DNA from: Nibrella saemangeumensis | GTDB lineage: Bacteria; Bacteroidota; Bacteroidia; Cytophagales; Spirosomataceae | DNA: 64,000 nt | NCBI RefSeq assembly: GCF_039541915.1 | Contig: NZ_BAABHD010000003.1 | Span: forward strand, 62,001 to 126,000 | Direction: 5' to 3' | Shown here: piece after piece, positions 40,466 through 49,624 of the stretch | How the letters are laid out: the number at the start of each line of letters is the position of its first letter | Numbering within the stretch: position 1 is the stretch's first letter | Translations under genes and position numbers: made by a program | The notes under the pieces: generated by a model | What the model was told of the DNA's origin: nothing | Seen by the model: the letters and a program-made list of their open reading frames with translations, nothing else | Database searches by the model: none

Positions 40466-41590
40466 TTAATAAACGGCCATATCCGGCTCTATCTCCCGCG
40501 CCCAGGCGTTGATGCCGCCGTCGAGGTTAAAGAGATTGGAAAACTCGCCCTGGGTATAGAGGTAGCTGGCGACATTGGCGCTGCGCATACCGTGGTGGCA
40601 ATACACAACCACCGGCCGGTCGGTTGGGATGCGCTTGATGTTGTGGGGAATGATGCTGATGGGAATCAGCACCGCACCGTCCAGGTGACACAATTCGTAT
40701 TCGGGTCGTTCGCGAACGTCCAGCAAAAATATTTCCTCGCCTTTGGAAAGCCGATCGGCCAGTTCGTGAACCGACATCTTTTGCGGACCGGTTACCGGCG
40801 CAGCCGACCGCATACCGGCCGCAACGCCCTGGTGAGCCAACTCGTCGGCATCGGCCCGGCGCTTCAGTTTAATTTTGTGGGAAGTCATGGCCAGCAGGTC
40901 GACCGTCAGCAGTTCCTGACGAAGCGGCTTACCAATGCCCGTGATGAGCTTAATGACCTCATTGGCCTGATAGGTACCAATTACGCCCGGCAGCACACCC
41001 AGCACCCCGGTTTCGGCACAGTTCGGTATTTCGATCTCATTCGGATATTCGGGAAAAAGACACCGGTAAGTAGGACCCCGCTGGCTGTCTCCCAGATCGG
41101 CGTTCAGCACGGCTACCTGCCCCTCAAACCGGTGAATGGCTCCGTAAACAAACGGTTTGCCCATGACCACGCAGATGTCGTTGACCAGGTAACGCACTTT
41201 AAAATTATCGGTACAGTCAACCACTATATCGTAGTTCTGCACGATAGAGCGGGCATTGCTGTGGTCCAGGGCCAGCGTATGTGTATCGAACGTAATTTCC
41301 GGATTAAGCTTCTTCAGGTGGTTAACGGCCATTTTCGCCTTGGGCTGGCCTACTTCATCCGTCGTGTACAACACCTGGCGCTGCAGATTGCTTATGTCTA
41401 CCGTATCGTGGTCCACTACGCCGATAGTACCAACCCCGGCGGCTGCCAGATACAACAATACCGGGCAGCCCAGACCACCCGCACCAACCACCAGTACACG
41501 GGCATTTTTTAACTTTAACTGACCCTCTGGGCCAATCTCGGGAAGGTTCAGGTGTTTCTGATAACGCTGGTGTTCAGACGGAAGAAGCAT
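40466..41590 (-). CDS. moeB: MoeB/ThiF-type adenylyltransferase fused to a rhodanese domain
   Basis: 374 residues. Residues 1 to about 255 form the E1-like adenylyltransferase: GAGGLG nucleotide loop (36-41), 'VDHDTVDISNLQRQ', 'DCTDNF' and the thioester-type Cys191 in 'IPNCAETG'. Residues about 270-374 form a rhodanese domain with active Cys in 'VVVYCHHGMRS'. It should adenylate, and probably sulfurate, the C-terminus of a ubiquitin-like sulfur carrier (MoaD or ThiS) for molybdopterin or thiamin. The structural zinc Cys pairs of E. coli MoeB are mostly absent: 'TYRC' has one Cys and no second CxxC is seen before the linker. No moa or thi genes adjoin it. Confidence 0.88.
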   Translation of the reverse strand: MLLPSEHQRYQKHLNLPEIGPEGQLKLKNARVLVVGAGGLGCPVLLYLAAAGVGTIGVVDHDTVDISNLQRQVLYTTDEVGQPKAKMAVNHLKKLNPEITFDTHTLALDHSNARSIVQNYDIVVDCTDNFKVRYLVNDICVVMGKPFVYGAIHRFEGQVAVLNADLGDSQRGPTYRCLFPEYPNEIEIPNCAETGVLGVLPGVIGTYQANEVIKLITGIGKPLRQELLTVDLLAMTSHKIKLKRRADADELAHQGVAAGMRSAAPVTGPQKMSVHELADRLSKGEEIFLLDVRERPEYELCHLDGAVLIPISIIPHNIKRIPTDRPVVVYCHHGMRSANVASYLYTQGEFSNLFNLDGGINAWAREIEPDMAVY

Positions 41591-41857
41591 GTTTCAGGGA
41601 GTAGATTTACGTACGTTAATACGTTGCTATTACTCGTTTTAGTTTATAGCCTATGTAATTTAACACTAAATATACTCAGAATGGTGTCAGGTGCCTTCAC
41701 TTATTTATTTTCCGTCATATCCGATTTCATCAGGATGAGGCAACGGCCCTAACCAGGTAAAACACCGGAGGTAAGCGAACATTCCCTGGCCGGCGGCTTC
41801 TTTTTTATACCGGGAATATTTTACTTTGAGTCTTACCTACTTAATACCTGAGTCGAT
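41591..41857. other. Intergenic region between divergent moeB-like and DinB genes
   Basis: 267 bases, AT-rich near the moeB-like start. TTACTTTG at 41821-41828 is a near match to the -7 word for the DinB gene. No gene, RNA or clear operator was recognised. Confidence 0.4.
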
Positions 41858-42397
41858 ATGAAACGTCAATCATTACCTGCCCTAACCGGCATGCTTACGC
41901 TGGTACTGCTCATGCTCACCAGTTTTACTTCCCTCGGACCGGTCAGCCAGATGGTTGCCGACTGGCAGCGGGCGAAAGAGTACACAAAAGAGTACCTCGA
42001 CGCCATGCCCGAAGACGGCGTCAATTACAAGCCTAATGCGGAGATCCGGACGTTTGCCGAGCAGATGCTGCACCTGGCCAACGGTAACTTCAATTTCGTG
42101 GCGGCTGGCAGCGGCAAAGCCAATCCGTATCAGGGCAAAAACCTGGAGAAGATGGAGGAGATGAAAACCAAAGCCGCTTTGTCGAAAGTTGTGCTGGAGA
42201 GCTACGACTTTGCCATTGATGCGCTGAAAGGCATGAGCGATGCCCGGATGGGGGAGGCCGTTAAAGTCTTCAACCGCGACATGACCCGCGAACTGGCCTT
42301 TGCCAAAGCGTTTGAGCACCAGACCCACCACCGGGGGCAGACAACCATTTACATCCGGATGAAAGGCATTAAGCCACCGAACGAGAAGCTGTTCTAA
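41858..42397 (+). CDS. Secreted DinB family protein
   Basis: 179 residues with a signal peptide ('LTGMLTLVLLMLTSFTS'). The mature part is a DinB-type four-helix bundle with the three metal-ligand histidines placed as in the family: 'MLHLANGNFNF' (first) and 'FEHQTHHRGQTTIYIRMKGI' (the E-H-x-x-H-H-R-G-Q block). DinB/YfiT-like proteins bind a divalent metal and some are thiol-dependent transferases; the substrate here is unknown. An exported DinB protein is common in Bacteroidota. It is terminated by a strong bidirectional hairpin shared with aspS. Confidence 0.88.
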   Translation: MKRQSLPALTGMLTLVLLMLTSFTSLGPVSQMVADWQRAKEYTKEYLDAMPEDGVNYKPNAEIRTFAEQMLHLANGNFNFVAAGSGKANPYQGKNLEKMEEMKTKAALSKVVLESYDFAIDALKGMSDARMGEAVKVFNRDMTRELAFAKAFEHQTHHRGQTTIYIRMKGIKPPNEKLF

Positions 42398-42431
42398 ACA
42401 AAAAGGCCGGTTCGATGACCGGCCTTTTTGT
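42398..42431. terminator. Bidirectional intrinsic terminator between DinB and aspS
   Basis: ACAAAAAGGCCGGT (42398-42411), 6-base loop, ACCGGCCTTTTTGT (42418-42431): a perfect 14-bp stem with A- and T-runs at the ends, suited to end transcription from both convergent genes. Confidence 0.85.
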
Positions 42432-42446
42432 TTCTTTAAAAGCAAT

Positions 42447-44243
42447 TTATTTCTTCACAACTCCTATACTTAATTCGTCCAACTGCTTCTGCGCAATAGG
42501 CGACGGCGAATCAATCATCACATCGCGGCCGGAGTTGTTTTTCGGGAAAGCAATGAAGTCACGAATGGAATCGGCTCCGCCGAAGAGAGAACACAGCCGG
42601 TCGAAACCAAAGGCAATACCACCGTGCGGAGGTGCGCCAAATTCGAAGGCATCCATCAGAAAGCCGAACTGGGCTTTTGCTTCTTCGTCGGAAAAGCCCA
42701 GCAGTTTGAACATTTTGGCCTGCAGGTCGCGGTTGAAAATCCGGATAGAGCCGCCACCGACTTCGGTACCATTGATAACCATATCGTAGGCATTGGCCCG
42801 GATGGCGCCAAGTTCAATATTATCATTGCTATCGAGCAGGGAAATATCTTCCGGCTTGGGCGACGTAAACGGGTGGTGCATAGCAAACCAGCGGCCCGCG
42901 TTAGGGTGCCCCTCTTCTTCACCCCACTCCAACAAGGGGAAGTCCAACACCCAAAGCACTTTGTAATCGTCTGGTTTGCGCAGGCCCAGCCGGGTTCCCA
43001 TCTCCAGTCGCAACTCATTGAGCTGCTTGCGGGCTTTGGCGGCATCGCCGGAGATAATCAGCATCAGATCGCCGGGCTTGGCCTGGAACGCTACTACCCA
43101 GTGTTTCAGGTCTTCTTCTGAGTAGAACTTATCGACGGATGATTTAATGGTACCATCTTCGTTATAGCGAACATACACCAGTCCTTTAGCCCCGATCTGC
43201 GGCCGCTTTATCCACTCCGTCAGTTCGTCGATCTGTTTGCGGGTGTAGTTAGCCGCCCCCGGTACATTAATACCCACCACCAGCTCAGCCGCATCGAACA
43301 CGCCAAAATTTTTACCGGAGGTCAGGTCAATGGTGTCGAACGTTCCTTTCAGTTCCACAAACTGCATCCCGAAACGGGTATCCGGTTTGTCGGAGCCGTA
43401 GAACTTCATGGCATCGACGTAGGTCATGCGGGGCACCTCGCCAAGCTCCATACCCTTCACCATTTTGAACAGGTGCCGGATCAGCCCTTCAAACATCTGC
43501 AGAATGTCTTCCTGCTCCACAAACGACATTTCGCAGTCGATCTGGGTAAACTCCGGCTGACGGTCGGCGCGCAGGTCCTCATCGCGGAAGCATTTTACGA
43601 TCTGGTAATAGCGGTCAAAACCCGACACCATCAGTAGCTGCTTGAACGTCTGGGGCGACTGCGGCAGGGCGTAGAATTCGCCGGGGTTCATGCGGCTGGG
43701 CACCACAAAGTCGCGGGCCCCTTCCGGCGTCGATTTAATCAGCACCGGCGTTTCCACCTCAATAAAATCCTGCGCATCCATGTAGATGCGGGTATGCTGT
43801 GCCATGCGGTGCCGCAGTTCCAGGTTCTTGCGAACAGGGTTCCGGCGCAGGTCCAGGTAGCGGTACTTCATCCGCAGGTCATCGCCCCCGTCGGTATCGT
43901 CCTCAACCAGGAAAGGCGGTAATTTGGCGGGATTCAGTACCGTCAGGTTCTTGAGCTGAATCTCAATATCACCCGTGAGCAGATTGGGGTTTTTCGACTT
44001 ACGCTCGATAACCGTCCCGGTGGCCTGCACCACAAATTCGCGGCCCAGGGAGCGGGCTGCCTCAATAACCTCAGGAGCGGTCTGGTTTTCTTCGAGCATC
44101 AATTGCGTGATGCCGTAGCGGTCGCGCAGGTCAATCCAGATCATTCCGCCTTTATCGCGGATGCGCTGAACCCAACCAGTCAGCGTCACTTCGGTACCTA
44201 CATTCTCAAGGCGGAGTTCTCCGCAGGTGTGCGTTCGCAGCAT
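42447..44243 (-). CDS. aspS: Aspartyl-tRNA synthetase
   Basis: 598 residues, normal length for bacterial AspRS. An N-terminal OB-fold anticodon-binding domain ('VTLTGWVQRIRDKGGMIWID'); class II motif 2 'FRDEDLRADRQPEFTQID'; the bacterial GAD insertion domain (about 290-420); and motif 3 'GIAFGFDRL'. It charges tRNA-Asp; whether it is discriminating or also charges tRNA-Asn was not decided. The leader contains a -7 promoter word enclosed by a 15-bp inverted repeat (44297-44337), which suggests control at initiation. Confidence 0.97.
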   Translation of the reverse strand: MLRTHTCGELRLENVGTEVTLTGWVQRIRDKGGMIWIDLRDRYGITQLMLEENQTAPEVIEAARSLGREFVVQATGTVIERKSKNPNLLTGDIEIQLKNLTVLNPAKLPPFLVEDDTDGGDDLRMKYRYLDLRRNPVRKNLELRHRMAQHTRIYMDAQDFIEVETPVLIKSTPEGARDFVVPSRMNPGEFYALPQSPQTFKQLLMVSGFDRYYQIVKCFRDEDLRADRQPEFTQIDCEMSFVEQEDILQMFEGLIRHLFKMVKGMELGEVPRMTYVDAMKFYGSDKPDTRFGMQFVELKGTFDTIDLTSGKNFGVFDAAELVVGINVPGAANYTRKQIDELTEWIKRPQIGAKGLVYVRYNEDGTIKSSVDKFYSEEDLKHWVVAFQAKPGDLMLIISGDAAKARKQLNELRLEMGTRLGLRKPDDYKVLWVLDFPLLEWGEEEGHPNAGRWFAMHHPFTSPKPEDISLLDSNDNIELGAIRANAYDMVINGTEVGGGSIRIFNRDLQAKMFKLLGFSDEEAKAQFGFLMDAFEFGAPPHGGIAFGFDRLCSLFGGADSIRDFIAFPKNNSGRDVMIDSPSPIAQKQLDELSIGVVKK

Positions 44244-44296
44244 ATTGGTAAATCCGGCGTTTCTGCCGGAAAAAAGTCATAATAGCTCCGGCAAGT

Positions 44297-44337
44297 CTAC
44301 CGGTTTTGGTGCCGCAAAGCTACACCAAAACCGGTAG
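44297..44337 (-). promoter_or_regulatory. aspS promoter framed by a 15-bp inverted repeat
   Basis: CTACCGGTTTTGGTG (44297-44311) and CACCAAAACCGGTAG (44323-44337) are perfect arms around 11 bases. On the minus strand the -7 word TAGCTTTG (44315-44322) lies in the centre, with TTG 20 bases upstream as a -33 candidate. The ATG is about 70 bases downstream. Confidence 0.6.
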
Positions 44338-44361
44338 TTCAGCAATGCAGATCTCAGATTA

Positions 44362-44394
44362 GGTGGGCGGTAACTGTTCCTGATGGTGCCCACC
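44362..44394 (-). terminator. Weak hairpin after the S9 peptidase gene
   Basis: GGTGGGC (44362-44368) and GCCCACC (44388-44394) pair perfectly around 19 bases, 2 bases past the stop codon at 44397. No T-tract. Confidence 0.4.
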
Positions 44395-44396
44395 AC

Positions 44397-46907
44397 CTAC
44401 TTACTACCTCCCACCGTACTAGCCTTATTGGCGGTGGAGGCATCGGCGTTCCTAACGTACTTGTCCAGCCAGCCGTTCATTTCCCACAACATATGCAGTA
44501 AGGATTCTTTAGCCGTGTAGCCGTGGCTTTCGTACGGCAGGAATACCAGCCGGGTATTAGCCCCGAAGCCTTTCAGGGCATTGTAGTAGCGCTCCGACTG
44601 GATCGGGTAGGTTCCGGTATTATTGTCAGCTTCGCCGTGCACCAGCAGCAGGGGCGTTTTCATTTTATCGGCGTTCATAAACGGCGACATCCGGTTGTAC
44701 ACCTCTGGTGCCTGCCAGTAGGTACGCTGCTCATTCTGGAAGCCGAAGGGGGTTAGTGTCCGGTTATAGGCACCCGAGCGGGCAATACCCGCCCGGAACA
44801 GGTTGCTGTGGCTCAGCAGGTTGGCCGTCATAAACGCGCCGTACGAGTGGCCACCAACACCAACGCGGCTGGGATCAACCACGCCAAGCCGGACGCCTTC
44901 GTCGATGGCGGCTTTGGCGCTGGCAACCAGTTGATCTACATACGTATCATTGGGTTCCTTGTCGCCTTCGCCCACAATTGGGATAGAGGCATTATCCAGC
45001 ACGGCATAGCCCATTGCCGCAAAAATAGCGGCCCCCATCGGGTATACGCGGTTGAACTGGTAGGGTGAACCGGATACCTGACCAGCCGCATCTTTGCTCT
45101 TGAACTCGGCTGGATAGGCCCACAGGAATGTCGGCAGCGGGCCGTTCTCTTTTTTGTAGCCGGCCGGCAGATACAGCGTAGCGGTCAGATCCACGCCATC
45201 GTTACGCTTGTAACGGAGCTGCTGTTTCTGAATCCCTTTCAGTTGTGGATACGGGTGCGGGAAGGCCGTTACCTGCGTCAGCGGGTTAACTTTTTTCTTC
45301 GCGTTCAGGTTACGTATGTAATAATTCGGGTTCTCTTCCGGCGTCTCGCGGGTGGTCAGGATCAGGCCTTTGACGGCATCCAGCACGGCAACAGGGCGCT
45401 CGAATACCGGCGCTTCTGACCGCCAGAGCGGCCGCGTCTGCTTGGTAGTCAGGTTTAGTACACCTACGAATGGCCTGTCCCCTTCGGGCGACGCACCAGT
45501 CGCGTTTACCATCAGGATGTCGTTGTTCGGCAGGATGTTCAGCACTTCGCGGCCGTACTGGTTCTTGCGGGTATCAAACTGGCCGGGGTTGCCGTAACGA
45601 TCCTCCGAGGAGCGATCGAATAAGGTGGTTGCCTGCCAGGTGGCCGGATTGACCAGCCGGGTTACCGATTTGCGGGTCAGCCACCAGCGTTCCGTAGCAA
45701 TGGCGGTCGTCTCATTGCCCCACTCAAAGCCCGTGAAGCGGTTGGCAGCTGCGTAAATTTCTTTGGGTTGAGCCGTAAACGGCGCTTCGAGCCTGAATAC
45801 TTTATCTCGAACGTCAACTTTGCGCTTGGGGTCGCCACCATCCTGCGCTTCTACGTAGGTAATGGTTGCCGGTGCATCGGCCCGCCATTCGTAGTTACGC
45901 GGTCCGGTCTGTACGGCATCCGGCCCCCAGGGTATGTTCTCCTGCAACGGGCTGTCGTGCAGCGTTTTTACCAAAGTACCGGTTATGGCGTAAACGTCCG
46001 ACTTCAGCGGAAACCGGTATACCGGGACCAGGTAGGAAAAAGGCCGGTGTGAGGTTTCCACCAACACAAACCGTCCATCCGGAGAAGGCGAGGCATCCTG
46101 CACCATACCCGGTTGCCCAATAGCCTGCACGGAACCGTCCAGCCCCAACCGTACTACCTGCGCGGTTGCGTGATACTCAAATATCTTTTCGTCGGAGGGG
46201 TTCTTTAACAGATCCTGGTAGGTAGCGGCCTGCGCTTTGGTGCCCCGGTTCTCCTGAACGGCAGGTCCCGTTGGCACCCTGTTTTCCGCCGGAGCCGGGC
46301 CGCGACCGGCCGGCATGGTTTTCGCTACCAGGCTTTTGCTGTCGGACACCCAGCGGAAGGGCACGCCATAGGCGGCATTCAGGGCCAGGTCGGTAACGCG
46401 CCGGGCGGTAGCCGAGGCCACATCGGCCACGTACAACTCTATTTTGTTGTCGGTCGAATGGGCAAAGGCAATCTGGGTCTCGTCAGGTGACCATTGCACG
46501 TAACTGATACGCGGCTCTGCCGGCATACCTTTAATAGCGACCTCCTCCTTACCCGACAGCTTTTTCAGCTTCAGCCCATTGATATAGCTGACGCGGCTGG
46601 GGCCATTGTTAGCCGGATTGATGCGCAGGCCAGCCAGCCGTAGTTCCGGCTGCGACAGTTCGGCGATGGTTGGATTGGCCGCCCGCTCCATAATAAGCAG
46701 GTAATCGCCCTTTGAGGTAACGCTGACCGTTGGTGTTGGTGGTACGTTGACCAGATCGGCCAAGGCCTTGGGGGGCGTCTGATACCCGGCCGCGTCCTGA
46801 GCCTGCAACGCTGGTGCCGACAGCAGTAACCCTACCAGGAGGCCTTGGGCTGCCCGCCGGGGCATGGTGCCGTTCATAGACCCGATGAAGTGCGTGTTAA
46901 ATTGCAT
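44397..46907 (-). CDS. S9 family peptidase, glutamyl-endopeptidase-like
   Basis: 836 residues from the ATG at 46907 (another Met at 46886 is possible). Signal peptide near 'AAQGLLVGLLLSAPALQAQ'. A long N-terminal beta-propeller region (about 40-590, e.g. 'ISYVQWSPDETQIAFAHSTD') precedes an alpha/beta-hydrolase domain with Ser688 (GGHSYGA), Asp761 (HGEADN) and His795 (ESHGY). The stretch 'SGAYNRTLTPFGFQNEQRTY' is characteristic of the S9D group that includes plant chloroplast glutamyl endopeptidase. It probably degrades peptides in the periplasm or at the surface. It is divergent from the lipoprotein gene and has a -7 word at 46942. Confidence 0.9.
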   Translation of the reverse strand: MQFNTHFIGSMNGTMPRRAAQGLLVGLLLSAPALQAQDAAGYQTPPKALADLVNVPPTPTVSVTSKGDYLLIMERAANPTIAELSQPELRLAGLRINPANNGPSRVSYINGLKLKKLSGKEEVAIKGMPAEPRISYVQWSPDETQIAFAHSTDNKIELYVADVASATARRVTDLALNAAYGVPFRWVSDSKSLVAKTMPAGRGPAPAENRVPTGPAVQENRGTKAQAATYQDLLKNPSDEKIFEYHATAQVVRLGLDGSVQAIGQPGMVQDASPSPDGRFVLVETSHRPFSYLVPVYRFPLKSDVYAITGTLVKTLHDSPLQENIPWGPDAVQTGPRNYEWRADAPATITYVEAQDGGDPKRKVDVRDKVFRLEAPFTAQPKEIYAAANRFTGFEWGNETTAIATERWWLTRKSVTRLVNPATWQATTLFDRSSEDRYGNPGQFDTRKNQYGREVLNILPNNDILMVNATGASPEGDRPFVGVLNLTTKQTRPLWRSEAPVFERPVAVLDAVKGLILTTRETPEENPNYYIRNLNAKKKVNPLTQVTAFPHPYPQLKGIQKQQLRYKRNDGVDLTATLYLPAGYKKENGPLPTFLWAYPAEFKSKDAAGQVSGSPYQFNRVYPMGAAIFAAMGYAVLDNASIPIVGEGDKEPNDTYVDQLVASAKAAIDEGVRLGVVDPSRVGVGGHSYGAFMTANLLSHSNLFRAGIARSGAYNRTLTPFGFQNEQRTYWQAPEVYNRMSPFMNADKMKTPLLLVHGEADNNTGTYPIQSERYYNALKGFGANTRLVFLPYESHGYTAKESLLHMLWEMNGWLDKYVRNADASTANKASTVGGSK

Positions 46908-46941
46908 AGTAAAGATTAGGTTAAACAAAACTTCTGAAAAC

Positions 46942-46949
46942 CAAATGTA
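46942..46949 (-). promoter_or_regulatory. -7 promoter word for the S9 peptidase gene
   Basis: Minus strand TACATTTG matches TAnnTTTG, 34 bases before the ATG at 46907. No convincing -33. Confidence 0.42.
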
Positions 46950-47080
46950 CGGACTGGAGACCCTACCGTTAGATAAGTAGGCATGTTTTCCATTCTACTG
47001 TCACTAAATATTCATACGTTTCTAAACCTTTACTGCTTCATATTACTTTATTTAGCAACTCTTTTTGACTATGACTATCC

Positions 47081-47953
47081 ATGCGACTTATCCTGACATT
47101 GTTTTTTGCGTTACTGGTCCAGGCCTGTAATCTGACGGCAGTACAAACGTCGGAGGCACGATTTTCCAGTGACCCCACGGCTTCGGCAATTCAGGCCGGT
47201 CAGATCGACGAAGCATCCGGTCTTGTCGACAGCCGCAGTATGCCCGGAAACCTATGGGTGCAGGAAGATAGTGGAGCGCCGGGGGTGCTCGCGCTGCTGG
47301 GCCACAACGGACAGGTAAAGGGGAAAACCGCTATACCAAATGCGCAAAACCGCGACTGGGAAGATATTGCCGTAGGCCCCGGACCCCAGTCGGGCATCAC
47401 GTACCTGTACATTGGCGATATTGGTGATAACGGCGGACAGCAACAGACTTATACCATTTACCGGCTGCCCGAACCTAAAAGCCAGAACGAACCGGTTACC
47501 CAGGTGGACCGCATCACGTTCCGTTACCCCGATGGTTCCCGTGACGCCGAAGCCTTGTTGCTGGACCCCAAAACACGCGATTTGTGGGTTGTTACAAAGC
47601 GGGAAGAAAATGCGCAACTGTTCCGGCTCCCCTACCCACAAAGTACCACCGAGGTCACCACCGCCCAGGCGTATGGGGAGATCCCGCTGGTATCGGGTGT
47701 TACGGGTGGTGATATTTCACCCGACGGCAGTGAAATTCTGCTTCGCAGCTACCTGAGCATTATGTACTGGAAGCGCCAGGGCGATGAACTGCTGGCCGAT
47801 GCGTTACAGAAACGTTCACCGCGTTCTCTTCCCTACCGCATTGAGCCACAAGGCGAGGCTGTCTGCTTCGACCGGGACGGACGGGGCTATTTTACCCTGA
47901 GTGAACGGAACAATGCTGCTTCTGTTTCGTTGTACTACTACCCACGAAAGTAG
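47081..47953 (+). CDS. Lipoprotein with beta-propeller-like repeats, function unknown
   Basis: 290 residues. The start 'MRLILTLFFALLVQAC' gives a lipobox with Cys16, so the mature protein should be lipid-anchored. The rest is all-beta in character with repeated D/N-G and aromatic-strand patterns ('IDEASGLVDSRSMPGNLWVQ', 'RDWEDIAVGPGP', 'YLYIGDIGDNGG', 'GGDISPDGSEILLRSY'), consistent with a small propeller. The 'DWEDIA...GDIGDN' pair is recurrent in Bacteroidota proteins of this type, whose function I do not know. It is monocistronic and followed by the second copy of a dispersed inverted repeat. Confidence 0.75.
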   Translation: MRLILTLFFALLVQACNLTAVQTSEARFSSDPTASAIQAGQIDEASGLVDSRSMPGNLWVQEDSGAPGVLALLGHNGQVKGKTAIPNAQNRDWEDIAVGPGPQSGITYLYIGDIGDNGGQQQTYTIYRLPEPKSQNEPVTQVDRITFRYPDGSRDAEALLLDPKTRDLWVVTKREENAQLFRLPYPQSTTEVTTAQAYGEIPLVSGVTGGDISPDGSEILLRSYLSIMYWKRQGDELLADALQKRSPRSLPYRIEPQGEAVCFDRDGRGYFTLSERNNAASVSLYYYPRK

Positions 47954-47971
47954 TTAAGAGTGAAGAATTAA

Positions 47972-47992
47972 GACGGGGCCGCCCGGCGGTTA
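47972..47992. repeat. GC-rich dispersed repeat, copy 2 (reverse orientation)
   Basis: Exact reverse complement of 40441-40461. TTAAGAGTG (47954-47962) and CACTCTTAA (48017-48025) flank it as a perfect 9-bp inverted pair, so the whole piece 47954-48025 can fold back on itself. Confidence 0.65.
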
Positions 47993-48046
47993 GCTGACGC
48001 CGAACTTTCAACTCATCACTCTTAATTCATAACTCATCACTCAATA

Positions 48047-49543
48047 ATGACTGCTGCCATCATCGGTGCTGGGATCGCCGGCATTGCGGCTTCGATCCGG
48101 CTGGCTGTTCGGGGCTATTCGGTCGATGTCTTTGAAGCGAACGCCTACCCAGGCGGTAAACTTTCCAGCTTTGAGCAGAATGGCTACCGGTTCGATGCCG
48201 GCCCCTCCCTGTTTACGATGCCTCATCTGGTCGATGAACTGTTCCGGCTGGCCGGCCGTAACCCACAGGACTATTTTGAATACAATCGCCTGGACGAAAC
48301 TTGCCGCTATTTCTGGGACGATGGCACCCAGCTGACCGCCTGGGCCGACCACGAGGCCTTTGGCCGGGAAGTGGAAGCGAAGTTGGGGGAACCCGCCGGA
48401 CACCTGCACGCCCACCTGAAAGACAGCGCGCAGAAGTTTGACGTCACTGAAAAGCTGTTCCTGCACCGGTCGTTGCATAAGGCTTCTACCTGGCTCAACC
48501 GAGATGCCCTGCGCGGTTACTGGCACCTGCCCCGTCTAGGTGTGTTTGGTACCATGAATGGTGCCAATGAACGGCGATTCCGGAACCCTAAACTGGTGCA
48601 GCTCTTTAACCGCTACGCCACCTACAACGGCTCCGACCCCTACCAGACCCCGGCGTTGATGAACATCATTCCGCACCTGGAGTACAACATCGGCGCGTTT
48701 TTTCCCAAAGAAGGCATGATCGGCATCACCAACAGTCTGGTGAAGCTGGCCGAAGACCTGGGGGTACGGTTTCACTACAACACGCGCGTAACAGAAGTAG
48801 TGACGGAAGGGAACAAAGTGGTGGCGTTACGCCTTAAGCAGGGGGGCAAAACAGCCAGTCTCCCCACGGCCCACGCCCCAGGTCCCCTGCAATTCAACGT
48901 AGTTATCTCCAACATGGACGTAGTCAATACGTTCCGAAAGCTGCTGCCGACCGCCCGGCAGCCGGAGCGGATTCTGAAACAACCCAAATCCAGTTCGGGG
49001 CTTATCTTCTACTGGGGTATCCGGCAAACGTTTCCGCAGCTGGGCCTGCACAACATCTTCTTCAGCAACGACTACAAAACCGAGTTCGACTACCTGTTCC
49101 ACCGGCATGAGCTGTACCAGGACCCGACCATCTACCTGAACATAACGTCCAAGCACAAACCCGACGATGCGCCCCCCGGCTGCGAAAACTGGTTTATCCT
49201 GCTAAACGCCCCCAACAATACCGGCCAGGACTGGGATGCCATTATCACCGAAGCCCGGCAGAACGTTATCCGGAAGCTCAGTCACAATCTGGGCGTCGAC
49301 CTAGCCCCGCTGATCGAAACCGAGGCTATTCTGGACCCGCGCAGCATTGAGTTCAAAACGTCCAGTTCGCAGGGTGCCCTCTACGGAAACAGTTCCAACA
49401 ACCGTTTTGCGGCCTTTCTGCGCCATGCCAACTTTTCGCGTGAGTTCGATAATCTGTATTTTGTGGGCGGCAGCGTGCATCCGGGCGGGGGCATTCCGTT
49501 GTGTCTGCTGTCGGCTAAGATTGCGACGGAGATGATAGGGTAG
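48047..49543 (+). CDS. Phytoene desaturase family enzyme, CrtD-like carotenoid desaturase
   Basis: 498 residues, typical for CrtI/CrtD enzymes. The N-terminal FAD dinucleotide-binding loop is 'IIGAGIAGIAASIRL' followed by 'VFEANAYPGGKLSSF' and the substrate-entry motif 'RFDAGPSLFTMP'. The C-terminal FAD motif is 'NLYFVGGSVHPGGGIPLCLL'. 'PKLVQLFNRYATYNGSDPY' and 'GAFFPKEGMIGI' are like the Bacteroidota 1-hydroxycarotenoid 3,4-desaturases (CrtD). It would desaturate a C40 carotenoid in the membrane during synthesis of flexixanthin- or saproxanthin-type pigments. No other crt genes are in the window, so the exact step is inferred. Confidence 0.88.
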   Translation: MTAAIIGAGIAGIAASIRLAVRGYSVDVFEANAYPGGKLSSFEQNGYRFDAGPSLFTMPHLVDELFRLAGRNPQDYFEYNRLDETCRYFWDDGTQLTAWADHEAFGREVEAKLGEPAGHLHAHLKDSAQKFDVTEKLFLHRSLHKASTWLNRDALRGYWHLPRLGVFGTMNGANERRFRNPKLVQLFNRYATYNGSDPYQTPALMNIIPHLEYNIGAFFPKEGMIGITNSLVKLAEDLGVRFHYNTRVTEVVTEGNKVVALRLKQGGKTASLPTAHAPGPLQFNVVISNMDVVNTFRKLLPTARQPERILKQPKSSSGLIFYWGIRQTFPQLGLHNIFFSNDYKTEFDYLFHRHELYQDPTIYLNITSKHKPDDAPPGCENWFILLNAPNNTGQDWDAIITEARQNVIRKLSHNLGVDLAPLIETEAILDPRSIEFKTSSSQGALYGNSSNNRFAAFLRHANFSREFDNLYFVGGSVHPGGGIPLCLLSAKIATEMIG

Positions 49544-49624
49544 AGGGGGCGTACGTTACCGGCAAGTTACCAAAATTGCCTAACTTGCGCGTATAGTAGA
49601 TTTTGTAGCCCACCGCTCAACCGC

